Source: Chryseobacterium sp. LAM-KRS1 (GTDB taxonomy: Bacteria; Bacteroidota; Bacteroidia; Flavobacteriales; Weeksellaceae). From it: DNA of 64,000 nucleotides. Positions 17,099 through 25,087 of the stretch are shown here, piece by piece. The notes below the pieces were generated by a model. The model did not search any database. It was not told the DNA's origin and worked only from the letters and a program-made list of their open reading frames with translations. Each line of letters starts with the position of its first letter. The stretch's first letter is position 1. The DNA lies in NCBI RefSeq assembly GCF_013184525.1, contig NZ_JAAOIZ010000005.1:186001-250000 (forward strand), written 5' to 3'. The translations under genes and the position numbers were made by a program.

Positions 17099-18593
17099 GC
17101 TTTTTTATTGTGTTTAATATTTGATGAATATCTTCAGTAGTAGTAATAGGATTCAGGAAAGTAAATTTCAGATAGAAATTACCATCAACCTTGGTACTTG
17201 CTACCAGGATCTCTCCACTGTAGAACAATTTCATTTTTATATGTAAGTTCAGTGTATTCAGATCTTCAATATCGTCTCTCAGATAACGGAATACCAATAC
17301 ACTAAGGTCAGTATGCGATAGCAATTCAAATTCCTGGTCTTCAGTAATCATTGCTGCTGCATCTTTAGTAAGATCAATCACCCTGTCGGTATATTCAGCC
17401 AATTGTTCCTGCCCCATCATTCTTAAGGTAAACCAAAGTTTTAAAGCGTCAAATCTACGGGTACTTTGTATAATAGACTTATTGATCTGTGCAGGAATCT
17501 CTTCCTCATCCATTTCTGCAGGATTCAGATAATCGGCATGATGTTTAAGGATTCGAAGTTCTCTCTTGTTTTTAACAATGAAAGCACTACTGCTGATCGG
17601 CTGGAAGAATGATTTATGATAATCTATTGTTACAGAATCTGCTTTTTCAATGCCGTTTAAAAGATGACGGTATTTCGCGCTTAAAAGTAAGGCACAACCA
17701 TATGCTGCATCTACGTGCATCCAGATATTATGTTGAGCCGCGATATTCGCAATATCCTCCAGTGGGTCTACATTGCCAAAATCTGTTGTTCCGGCGGTTG
17801 CTATGATCCCGATAGGAATATTTCCTAATTCGATCTCACGCTTCATGTATTTCTGAAGCAATGTAATATCCATCCGGAATTCATGGTCAGTGGGAACTTT
17901 TATTATGGATTTTTCCCCTAACCCCATAATAGATGCATTCTTTGAATTGCTGAAATGCGCTTTATCGGAAATAAAAATTCTAAAACGGCCGGCTTCAGGC
18001 GGTAAGCCGTCTTGTTTGATGTTGTGATGTAAGTTTTTTTGAGAGAAGACATCCCGCATCATCACCAATCCCATCAGATTACTTTGTGAACCTCCTGCGG
18101 TAAATACACCATCACTTTCAGAAGAATACCCTAATCTTTCTGCTGTCCAGTCAATCAGTTTTCTTTCCATAAAAGTGCCGCCGGCACTCTGATCATAAGT
18201 ATCCTGTGAAGAGTTGATAGCGCTCACAAGGATTTCTCCGGCTAATGCTGGAATTACAATAGGGCAATTGAGATGGGCTACATATTGAGGAAGGTGAAAG
18301 GCTGTGGCATGCTTTACGTAGATGTCATCCACCTCATTCAGGAGCTCTTCATAAGAAGAGAGTTTTTGGTTCAGGTCAATGTGCTGAACCTTTTGTTTCA
18401 TTGTTTTAGCTTCTATTCCGCTAAATGGTTTGTCGTTTCTATGAAGAAATGTTCCGACCAGGTCTAAAGTGTCATTGATAGCGGAACGATAGTGATCATA
18501 ATTATCCTGATGAAAAATGTTTTCAAATTTCCCCGAAAAGTGATTCAAAGTGTCGTTTATCACTCCTTCGTGAGGCAAAATTTCGTTGTTCAT
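17070..18593 (-). CDS. PLP-dependent diamine-forming decarboxylase (siderophore)
   Basis: Group II PLP decarboxylase of 507 residues, related to DesA and RhbB enzymes that make cadaverine or diaminopropane for siderophores. The PLP lysine is K327 in IDYHKSFFQP, preceded by MHVDAAYGCALLLS (about 292-305) and TAGTTDFGNVDPL (about 266-278). TAGGSQSNLMGL (165-176) is the phosphate-binding region. It is the promoter-proximal gene of the operon. Given the divergent amino-acid hydroxylase, the likely substrate is lysine or 4-hydroxylysine, giving (3-hydroxy)cadaverine. Diaminobutyrate is the main alternative. Confidence 0.9.
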   Translation of the reverse strand: MNNEILPHEGVINDTLNHFSGKFENIFHQDNYDHYRSAINDTLDLVGTFLHRNDKPFSGIEAKTMKQKVQHIDLNQKLSSYEELLNEVDDIYVKHATAFHLPQYVAHLNCPIVIPALAGEILVSAINSSQDTYDQSAGGTFMERKLIDWTAERLGYSSESDGVFTAGGSQSNLMGLVMMRDVFSQKNLHHNIKQDGLPPEAGRFRIFISDKAHFSNSKNASIMGLGEKSIIKVPTDHEFRMDITLLQKYMKREIELGNIPIGIIATAGTTDFGNVDPLEDIANIAAQHNIWMHVDAAYGCALLLSAKYRHLLNGIEKADSVTIDYHKSFFQPISSSAFIVKNKRELRILKHHADYLNPAEMDEEEIPAQINKSIIQSTRRFDALKLWFTLRMMGQEQLAEYTDRVIDLTKDAAAMITEDQEFELLSHTDLSVLVFRYLRDDIEDLNTLNLHIKMKLFYSGEILVASTKVDGNFYLKFTFLNPITTTEDIHQILNTIKKHGENFGTTN

Positions 18594-18704
18594 ATATTTA
18601 TTTATAACGTTGATTAAAAAAAATGGTGTTGACTTATTTTTATTTGGACATAGTTTATATATCTCGTAATCAATACGTTAAGTTTTATTTTTTTGCATTT
18701 TTTA

Positions 18705-18735
18705 TTTGGTACTTAATTAAAAATTCATAAATTTG
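18705..18735 (+). promoter_or_regulatory. Bacteroidota-type promoter of the hydroxylase gene
   Basis: TTTG at 18705-18708, a 19-base spacer, then TAAATTTG at 18728-18735: a perfect match to TTTG-N19-TAnnTTTG. It would start transcription near 18742, leaving an untranslated leader of about 65 bases before the ATG at 18807. Confidence 0.7.
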
Positions 18736-18747
18736 ACAACGCAATTG

Positions 18748-18760
18748 TTATTTAGAATAA
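18748..18760. promoter_or_regulatory. Candidate iron-regulator dyad
   Basis: TTATT-TAG-AATAA is a perfect 5+5 inverted repeat lying at the predicted start of the hydroxylase transcript and just downstream of the predicted minus-strand promoter. AT-rich dyads of this kind suit Fur- or DtxR-family repressors. In this position one bound dimer could repress both divergent units. In AT-rich DNA a 5-base dyad can arise by chance. Confidence 0.35.
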
Positions 18761-18767
18761 TTAAAAA

Positions 18768-18796
18768 CAAATATAATAATTTAATCCTAACACAAA
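18768..18796 (-). promoter_or_regulatory. Candidate promoter of the siderophore operon
   Basis: Read on the minus strand: TTTG (18796-18793), 17-base spacer, then TATATTTG (18775-18768), a perfect TAnnTTTG -7 box with a slightly short spacer. It would give a leader of about 165 bases before the decarboxylase ATG. Confidence 0.5.
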
Positions 18797-18806
18797 ATTT
18801 TTTTTA

Positions 18807-19904
18807 ATGAATTCTCTAAAAATTCTTGAAGAAAGCAGTTTGACTATGGAAAGAGTACTTCCTGTAGCCATTCAGATTACAGATAGCGAGCGCAGGATGA
18901 TCAAAGACGCGGTAGATCATCTCGAAAGAAAATATGGAACTTTTGAAAACAGAGAGTTTGTCATGCAGGTTCATCAACTGGCCTCTTATTTTTTACCGGA
19001 AAGATTATTAAAGGTTCTGGCGTCATTTGCCAGCGATTTTTCCAGAGAGCAGTATGGTGCATTGATTTTCCAGGGCCTTTTTGACATTGACCAGGAAAAA
19101 ATAGGAAAGACTCCACCCAACTGGCAATCGGCGGATTACTCAAAATTCAATCAATACGGATTTGCCTGTGCTTTGTTGCATGGTGCTCTTCCATCGAAAC
19201 CGGTACAGTATTATTCACAGCGTAAGGGAGGCGGGCTGATCCATGCGATCATTCCGGATGAAAAAATGCGGGATACTCAGACGGGATCAGGATCAGCTAC
19301 AGATCTGTATGTCCATACGGAAGATGCTTTTCTTAAACATCAGGCAGACTTTTTAAGCTTTATGTATATCCGTAATGAAGAGCAGGTACCTTCTACCCTT
19401 TACTCTATCCGTTCCCATGAATCTATTCACGAAGATTACAAACCTTTATTTGATCCGATCTTTAAAATTCCTAAGGATGCGAATCTAAAAACCGAGGCAG
19501 AGGAAATCGATACTTTAGATGCTATTTTATACGGAAATAAGGAACTGCCGTTTATGAGATTTGATGCCGCAGAGCAATTGTTTAATCCGGATATTAAGCA
19601 AACAGATATTGCCCATCATGCGCTCAGCAAATTCTGGCAGGAAGCAAAACATCTGATTTATTCAGATTTTACTCCTCAGGCAGGAGATGTTATCGTCGTT
19701 AATAACCATTTATGTGCCCACGGAAGATCTGCTTTCCGCGCGGGAATAAAAAATATTAATGGTGTTGAACATACCTGTGAAAGAAGGATCATGCTTCGTA
19801 TGATGAGTAAAGTAAGTCTTATAGATATGAGGGGACATACCCTTAAAGAAGATCCATTCTTTGTAATAGAAGAACATTTGGGTAAAAACTTCAAAGACTT
19901 CTAA
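18807..19904 (+). CDS. Fe(II)/2-oxoglutarate amino-acid hydroxylase, probable lysine 4-hydroxylase
   Basis: Clavaminate-synthase-like oxygenase of 365 residues, resembling VioC/AsnO and the KDO lysine hydroxylases known from Flavobacterium and Chitinophaga. The iron facial triad is H170-x-E172 (YVHTEDAF) and H305 (CAHGRSAF). The 2-oxoglutarate-binding arginine is in CERRIMLR (about 325-331). It is transcribed divergently from the siderophore operon. The reaction I infer is C4-hydroxylation of free L-lysine; decarboxylation next door would then yield 3-hydroxycadaverine. Arginine or another position on lysine cannot be excluded from sequence. Confidence 0.85.
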   Translation: MNSLKILEESSLTMERVLPVAIQITDSERRMIKDAVDHLERKYGTFENREFVMQVHQLASYFLPERLLKVLASFASDFSREQYGALIFQGLFDIDQEKIGKTPPNWQSADYSKFNQYGFACALLHGALPSKPVQYYSQRKGGGLIHAIIPDEKMRDTQTGSGSATDLYVHTEDAFLKHQADFLSFMYIRNEEQVPSTLYSIRSHESIHEDYKPLFDPIFKIPKDANLKTEAEEIDTLDAILYGNKELPFMRFDAAEQLFNPDIKQTDIAHHALSKFWQEAKHLIYSDFTPQAGDVIVVNNHLCAHGRSAFRAGIKNINGVEHTCERRIMLRMMSKVSLIDMRGHTLKEDPFFVIEEHLGKNFKDF

Positions 19905-19930
19905 TCATTTAAAGATTTAAATTTTACTAT

Positions 19931-19969
19931 AAAATCCTTTCTGAGCGTTTGTGCAGAAAGGATTTTTTA
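19931..19969. terminator. Rho-independent terminator (bidirectional)
   Basis: AATCCTTTCTG (19933-19943) pairs perfectly with CAGAAAGGATT (19954-19964) around a 10-base loop, followed by T-runs on both strands. It separates the hydroxylase gene from the convergent S41 peptidase gene and can serve both. Confidence 0.85.
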
Positions 19970-19998
19970 TAATGTATTACAATTTGGAAAATATAAGC

Positions 19999-21018
19999 TT
20001 AGAAAACTGCCATCTTGCTTTTCTCATTTTCTAATTTCTCAATAAGATTTTCCAGCTCATTCCTATTCAATTCTGTTTGTATTTTACTGTTCATGATCTC
20101 TTTTAAAGCCAGAATATATGCTGTTTTGAAAGCATTTTCCGATGTGGTTTTTATATCTGGGGAAACACCCGTGTGTTCCCAGTTTCCATGGCTTATTGTG
20201 GCTGTAATTTTTCCAACCGGAATAACGGTGAGGTATTGATCTGCAATAATAAATTCGTCTACAGGATTTGCCGCCCCTCCGGTATTTTCTCCAATGATTT
20301 TGGCGAGTTTATAGTTTTTAAGAAAGTAGGCTAATCCTTCCGCAGCAGAAAAAGAAGACCTGCTCGTAAGGATATAGACATTTTTATCAAGGTATTTTTT
20401 TCCTAAAACTTTTGTTCGGGTAGTATTTTGAACCGTTTTTTCTTTGTCTCTGAAATAGGTAGAATACAGATTGGTTTTTTCTTTGAAAAAATAACTGCAA
20501 AATAAGATAAGCATTCCATTATCACCTCCTCTGTTTTCACGAAGATCAATAATCAAAGAGTTGGTATTCGCAACAAAATCCATTACTGATGCAAGTGTTT
20601 TTGCACTTGAACGGGATTCTGCAAACCCTTTGAAATTAATATAACCAATGTTCCCTTCCAATCTTTTTACATTTTCGAATCCGAAATTTTCAAGGCTATT
20701 AAGGAAATTATTTTCAGTAGCGGTTTCCTTTGCATTTTTCTTATTTTCAGATGTTAGACCGTCCTTGTATTTAATGAAAAAATGCTGATCACCGGACACA
20801 GTCCTCAATTTTTCAGTAAGCTTCTGAGCCAGTTCTTTTCCGGTCAGTGTATCCCAGTCTTCCGGTTGAAATTCTGTTTCAAGCTTTTTATAAAGATCTT
20901 TATCTGTATAGTGATCTTTGACCTTTTCCAGAATATCTTTCACAACAGGGTTGTTTGTTTTCTGGCAGCAGAATGCTAAAGAATATAATAATGATATGAG
21001 GACAAGTGTTTTCTTCAT
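19999..21018 (-). CDS. S41-family peptidase lipoprotein
   Basis: Carboxy-terminal-processing-type serine protease domain, 339 residues. The start has a lipoprotein signal (MKKTLVLISLLYSLAFCC), with acylation probably at C17 or C18, so it is anchored on the periplasmic side or outer membrane. The catalytic region is LTSRSSFSAAEG, with nucleophile S224. LIIDLRENRGGDNG (155-168) is the conserved strand and oxyanion region, and IGENTGGAAN follows. No PDZ domain is evident. It stands alone between terminators and I see no functional link to its neighbours. Confidence 0.88.
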   Translation of the reverse strand: MKKTLVLISLLYSLAFCCQKTNNPVVKDILEKVKDHYTDKDLYKKLETEFQPEDWDTLTGKELAQKLTEKLRTVSGDQHFFIKYKDGLTSENKKNAKETATENNFLNSLENFGFENVKRLEGNIGYINFKGFAESRSSAKTLASVMDFVANTNSLIIDLRENRGGDNGMLILFCSYFFKEKTNLYSTYFRDKEKTVQNTTRTKVLGKKYLDKNVYILTSRSSFSAAEGLAYFLKNYKLAKIIGENTGGAANPVDEFIIADQYLTVIPVGKITATISHGNWEHTGVSPDIKTTSENAFKTAYILALKEIMNSKIQTELNRNELENLIEKLENEKSKMAVF

Positions 21019-21088
21019 GAGATATAATTTAAGTTCATGACAAAAGTACGGGGCAGGAAAAATTGAGAATTGTAAAAAAGGAAACAGA

Positions 21089-21883
21089 TTAAATAAATAA
21101 CCAGATATTATTTTGTTCTGTATTAACTTTTTTGAAGAATGTTTTTGGAGTTATTTGAGTAAGTTCCTTAAAATCTTTGATAAAATGAGACTGGTCGTAA
21201 AAAAGATTTTCATAGGACAATTCCGTAAGATTTTTTACGTGTTTGTTTTGCAGCAGGGAATTTCGAAACCGGTTTATTTTACGGTATTCGGAGGCTGGTT
21301 TTGCTACAAACCGTTTGGTAATTTTATTAACGTATTGTCTTGTAATGCCATTCTTTTCCGCAATGTCAAGGATACTGATATCATTCTCAAGGTCTTTGAT
21401 GATATTTTCGGCTCCAGTCAGATGCTTATCAATGAATTTAGAGAGCAGGTAATCTTCCAGGGCTTTTATTTGTATTTCCTTCCCGTGTTCATTCAGTATC
21501 TTATCCATAGCCTCACGAAAGTCCGAAGATAAAATTTTATCTTTTAGAATTAAGCAGTTGTCAGCATTAAAAAAATGATAGATCCCCAAAGGTTTAAAGT
21601 AGATGGTAATTTCATTAATGGGTTTCTCATAAAAGATTTCCGTAGATCCTGTGCATCGGGAGACCAAATCAATCACTATATTTTTTATGGGAGAATGATA
21701 AATTTCCATACTGCCTTCATCCGATCTGATCTCGGCATCCTGACAGGCTGAAACAATGAAAAAATTGTTTGGAAATGTCAGATATCTGATAGACGAAGCA
21801 GATTCATCTTTATCCATAAAATAATATCCCTGGATATATTTTTTAAGAACAGGATTTCTTGGTTGGTAAAAATGGATATCCAT
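21089..21883 (-). CDS. AraC-family transcriptional regulator
   Basis: 264 residues. The C-terminal third holds two helix-turn-helix units: ISILDIAEKNGITRQYVNKI at about residues 170-190 and the FYDQSHFIKDFKELTQITPK signature typical of AraC. The N-terminal part (HFYQPRNPVLKKYIQGYYFM) resembles a cupin-like sensor common in Bacteroidota AraC proteins. It is a single gene with no obvious target beside it. Confidence 0.86.
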   Translation of the reverse strand: MDIHFYQPRNPVLKKYIQGYYFMDKDESASSIRYLTFPNNFFIVSACQDAEIRSDEGSMEIYHSPIKNIVIDLVSRCTGSTEIFYEKPINEITIYFKPLGIYHFFNADNCLILKDKILSSDFREAMDKILNEHGKEIQIKALEDYLLSKFIDKHLTGAENIIKDLENDISILDIAEKNGITRQYVNKITKRFVAKPASEYRKINRFRNSLLQNKHVKNLTELSYENLFYDQSHFIKDFKELTQITPKTFFKKVNTEQNNIWLFI

Positions 21884-21923
21884 AATCTGACAATAAATAA
21901 GGGTATAAAATTACAAATACAAA

Positions 21924-21958
21924 AGAAAAACCTGAAGAAAATCTCTTCAGGTTTTTCT
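21924..21958 (-). terminator. Rho-independent terminator after the FrnE-like gene
   Basis: CCTGAAGA (21931-21938) pairs with TCTTCAGG (21944-21951) around a 5-base loop, flanked by A-run and T-run. On the minus strand it follows the DsbA-family stop by about 40 bases and also shields the AraC gene. Confidence 0.85.
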
Positions 21959-21997
21959 ATATAACGTAATTTAATTGTCTTCTGAATATTATATCAG

Positions 21998-22696
21998 TTA
22001 AATGCTGCATCCATCGGGGTCACAGGCATTTTCTCCATTAGAAAGATCTGTGAATGGAGAAACCGTTTCTTTATACGTTTGCTGGAGTGCATTTTCAAAA
22101 ACTTCAACAGGTTGAGCGCCCGAAACAGCATACTTCCCATTTAAAACAAAAAATGGAACGCCGGTAATTCCATTATTTCTGGCTTGTTGGATGTCTTCAT
22201 TGACTTCTGATGTCAATTCCTCTGAAGTTACTGCATGCTTTGCCTCCTCTTCATCAATACCCAGTGATTCTGCAATTTCTGCCAATGTATCAACATCCCC
22301 CACGTCTTTGCCATCAATAAAATGGGCGATGAACAGAGCTTCCTCCATTTCATTGGACTTGTTGTATTTTTTAGATAACTGCAACAATTTATGTGCAGGA
22401 AACGTATTGGTTATAAGCGCAGTTTCAAAATTGAAATCAATACCAGCCCCTTTTCCCATTTGAGTAACCTGGCTGATCATTTGCGTAGCCTGGGTCTCAG
22501 GAAAGCCTTTTTTCTCTCTGAAGTAGGTAAGTGTATTCTTTGTTTCACCTGTATTTAAGGTAGGATCCAGCTGGAAGCTCTTCCACTCTACTTCTACCTG
22601 ATCTTTGAATGGCAATTTTTGAAGAGCCTGTTCAAAATTATTTTTTCCTATATAACAAAACGGACACATAACGTCCGACCATATTTCTATTTTCAT
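21998..22696 (-). CDS. DsbA-family oxidoreductase (FrnE-like)
   Basis: Thioredoxin-fold dithiol oxidoreductase of 232 residues in the 2-hydroxychromene-2-carboxylate isomerase/FrnE group. The active site is CPFC (C11-C14) in SDVMCPFCYIGK, and the cis-proline segment is GITGVPFFVLNGKYAVSGAQ. An unusual C-terminal pair, CDPDGC, could form a second disulfide. No signal peptide is seen, so it should be cytoplasmic. The start at 22694-22696 is supported because the longer upstream frame would run through a perfect promoter. Confidence 0.88.
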   Translation of the reverse strand: MKIEIWSDVMCPFCYIGKNNFEQALQKLPFKDQVEVEWKSFQLDPTLNTGETKNTLTYFREKKGFPETQATQMISQVTQMGKGAGIDFNFETALITNTFPAHKLLQLSKKYNKSNEMEEALFIAHFIDGKDVGDVDTLAEIAESLGIDEEEAKHAVTSEELTSEVNEDIQQARNNGITGVPFFVLNGKYAVSGAQPVEVFENALQQTYKETVSPFTDLSNGENACDPDGCSI

Positions 22697-22720
22697 TGTA
22701 ATTCTTGTTGTAATGTTCTG

Positions 22721-22751
22721 CAAAGTTACCATTTAATTTTAATGTAACAAA
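22721..22751 (-). promoter_or_regulatory. Bacteroidota-type promoter of the FrnE-like gene
   Basis: On the minus strand: TTTG (22751-22748), exactly 19 bases, then TAACTTTG (22728-22721). This is a perfect TTTG-N19-TAnnTTTG promoter 24 bases before the ATG, which rules out the longer reading frame start at 22732. Confidence 0.72.
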
Positions 22752-22802
22752 ATTTATTACATTTAACTTGAATCTACTTTGTTTCACGAATAGAAACGCG
22801 GA

Positions 22803-23990
22803 TTACAATGTTTTACTTACTTTCCTGCTAAAGATCAAATGAGCGATTAAAGCTAAGAGACCAAAGCTTGCCCCAACGAAGCACACCCCTTCCCACTGTG
22901 CGTAATGCCATGCAACCGATGCCAGCCATGTTCCTAATGATCCACCGATAAAGTAGCAGACCATATAAACCGTATTCAGGCGGTTGACCGCATTGGTTCT
23001 GATCAGAAAATAACTGGTTTGATTCATAATATGACTGGATTGTACTCCGAGATCAACAAGGATGACTCCTACAATCAAACCCCAATACGTGTATCCTGCA
23101 AAATAGGTAAAAGCCCAGCTGCCTAAAACGATTAGTAGTGAGTAGAATATGATCCTGTTTATATTCATGAACTTTTGGAATGCCCCGACTTTGGCTGCGG
23201 CTAAAGCACCTACTGCCCCTGCCAGACCAAAACTCCCTACCACAGATGAACCGGCATTAAATGGCGGTTTCTCCATATGAAAAACCAAAGTGGTGAATAA
23301 AGCACACATAGAGCCAAAAGCCATTGCGCCCCGGAAAGAGGCCAGTTGTAAAACAGGCTGTGTTCTTGCGAGATGAAATACAGAACGCATCAGATCTTTG
23401 TATGTCCCCTTAAAATTTGGTGAGAGCTCAGGAAGCATTTTATACACTGCAAACCAAACGAGTATCATCAAGCCTGCCGCAATACCGAAAACGGCCCTCC
23501 AACCCAGAATTTCTCCCAGGATTCCCCCTACAAACCTGGATAAGAGAATACCCAAAAGTAATCCGGACATTACCAATCCTATATTGGAAGACTTCTTTTC
23601 ATCAGTTGAAAGTTCTGCTGCGATAGGAACAAAAAGCTGCGGAATAACAGAGGTCATTCCGATCAGTAAGCTCGCCGCATACAGCATCCATAGTTGAGTA
23701 GCAAAGGTCATCCATAAAAGTGATCCGAAAACCAAAAGAAGATCAATCAAAATCAGTTTTTTACGGAAAAATTTATCACCCAACGGAACAATAAGAAGCA
23801 ATCCCAGTGCATATCCTATCTGGGTCAGTACGGATATTTTGCTGGCAGCACTTTCTGAAATATGTACATCATTTGAAATGAGTGCCAATAGTGGCTGATT
23901 ATAATAGTTGTTGGCAACTACCAACCCTGAAATAATAGCCATCAGCCATATCACAGTTCTGGAAATGCCCTGAGAAGAACTCGCCTGCAT
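22803..23990 (-). CDS. MFS transporter
   Basis: Twelve-segment major facilitator protein of 395 residues. The first half contains NNYYNQPLLALI (residues about 27-38) and the loop GDKFFRKKLILIDLLLV, matching the MFS motif A region. The wording resembles the YgaY/arabinose-efflux-like drug exporters. Substrate unknown. The two flanking genes are not obviously related, and it is probably transcribed alone. Confidence 0.85.
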   Translation of the reverse strand: MQASSSQGISRTVIWLMAIISGLVVANNYYNQPLLALISNDVHISESAASKISVLTQIGYALGLLLIVPLGDKFFRKKLILIDLLLVFGSLLWMTFATQLWMLYAASLLIGMTSVIPQLFVPIAAELSTDEKKSSNIGLVMSGLLLGILLSRFVGGILGEILGWRAVFGIAAGLMILVWFAVYKMLPELSPNFKGTYKDLMRSVFHLARTQPVLQLASFRGAMAFGSMCALFTTLVFHMEKPPFNAGSSVVGSFGLAGAVGALAAAKVGAFQKFMNINRIIFYSLLIVLGSWAFTYFAGYTYWGLIVGVILVDLGVQSSHIMNQTSYFLIRTNAVNRLNTVYMVCYFIGGSLGTWLASVAWHYAQWEGVCFVGASFGLLALIAHLIFSRKVSKTL

Positions 23991-24144
23991 ACTAACGTTT
24001 TAAATTCAAAATTAATTATAGAATAATGAGATAAGTATCTTTCCTGATTTCCGGAATCAAATCGAGGATTTAAATTCCGGTCAGAAAGAAAAAGAAACCT
24101 TTTAATTACCTGCAAAGATAATTTAATTACATTAAAATTATTCG

Positions 24145-24771
24145 TTATAAATCCAATTGTTTTTGAAATTCTTCGAAGTATTTTGCCAGATGAAGACCGT
24201 CTGCCAGACCATGATGAGCTTCTATGGAAACCGGTAAATATTTCCTTCCGTTACGGATGCTGTATTTTCCAAATGTAATTTTCGGAATAGATTCCGTCTT
24301 ATCAAAATTCGTAGGATGCAGCAATGCACTGAAAGAATTCCAGGGAATAGTAGAATGTCTTATTAAAGCTTTGGTGACGGTATCAGTACTTAATCTTAAT
24401 CCTGTGGAGTTTTGTACAGCCTGAATTTCTTTTTGTAATTCTTTATTGAAAACGTCAAAGCTTTCTGAAAAAGGGATGTAAGAAAAACCAAAAGTTCCGT
24501 CTGCCCTGGCGATTGTACTTCCCGCATCGATGATATCGAAAATGACCACCTGATCATCAACAATTCTCATTTTCAGTTCTTCAACAGAATTCACGGCAGC
24601 CATTGATTTATGAAGGTAATAGGCAAAAAAAGAATAACCGTTAGTTTTTACAGTATCATAAGCTTTTGTACAATCCACTTCTGCTGTAAAACCAAAATAA
24701 GGACTTGCCATTTTTGAAAAAAAATTAAAATGTTCTTTTCTGTTCCACTTTTCAACATCAATGATCTTCAT
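24145..24771 (-). CDS. Chloramphenicol acetyltransferase-like (CatA family)
   Basis: Type A CAT fold, 208 residues, close to the family's usual 215. The catalytic histidine is H187 in EAHHGLADGLHLAKYF, equivalent to the HHAVCDGFH motif of classical CATs. NSFSALLHPTNFDK and IPKITFGKY correspond to the conserved WNSFSAL and PxFTxGKY-type segments. It would acetylate chloramphenicol or a related primary alcohol with acetyl-CoA. Chromosomal CatA-like genes are common in Chryseobacterium; activity on chloramphenicol is not proven by sequence. Confidence 0.85.
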   Translation of the reverse strand: MKIIDVEKWNRKEHFNFFSKMASPYFGFTAEVDCTKAYDTVKTNGYSFFAYYLHKSMAAVNSVEELKMRIVDDQVVIFDIIDAGSTIARADGTFGFSYIPFSESFDVFNKELQKEIQAVQNSTGLRLSTDTVTKALIRHSTIPWNSFSALLHPTNFDKTESIPKITFGKYSIRNGRKYLPVSIEAHHGLADGLHLAKYFEEFQKQLDL

Positions 24772-25087
24772 TTTTATACTGCTTATTTTTTCTGCAAATT
24801 TCTGTAAGTTTTCTCATTATAAAAAATGTAAGGGTAATAAAATTGATTTTGGAATGCGTAATTTTGATACGTTGATTGTTGTTTGGATAGAAAAACACAT
24901 TGTAAGGCTTAAGAAATAAGAAGTAAATTATGAATCCCGGATTTTAAATCAATGGTTACAGGATATGAAATCTGAGGCAGTTATGAACAACCATACATAA
25001 TTATCATTATTTATCTAATCTTTAAGCTGCATTTTCCAACTTTCAATTCAGTATTAATACTTTTTACATTTTACAAAAAATAAAAAT
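24772..25087. other. Intergenic region, 316 bases
   Basis: AT-rich divergent spacer between the CAT-like gene and the oxidoreductase gene. It must hold a promoter for each, but I found no good TTTG/TAnnTTTG pair, hairpin or coding sequence. Confidence 0.6.

Noticed and set aside
11551..19904. Desferrioxamine/bisucaberin-type locus
   Set aside because: Those macrocycles need one NIS synthetase and no adenylating enzyme, carrier protein or amino-acid hydroxylase; two synthetases point to a citrate-based product.
22697..22732. Longer start of the FrnE-like gene
   Set aside because: The extension runs through a perfect -33/-7 promoter.
24145..24771. Acquired resistance gene on a mobile element
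   Set aside because: No insertion sequence, integron site or composition break is seen around it; chromosomal CatA-like genes are usual in this group.
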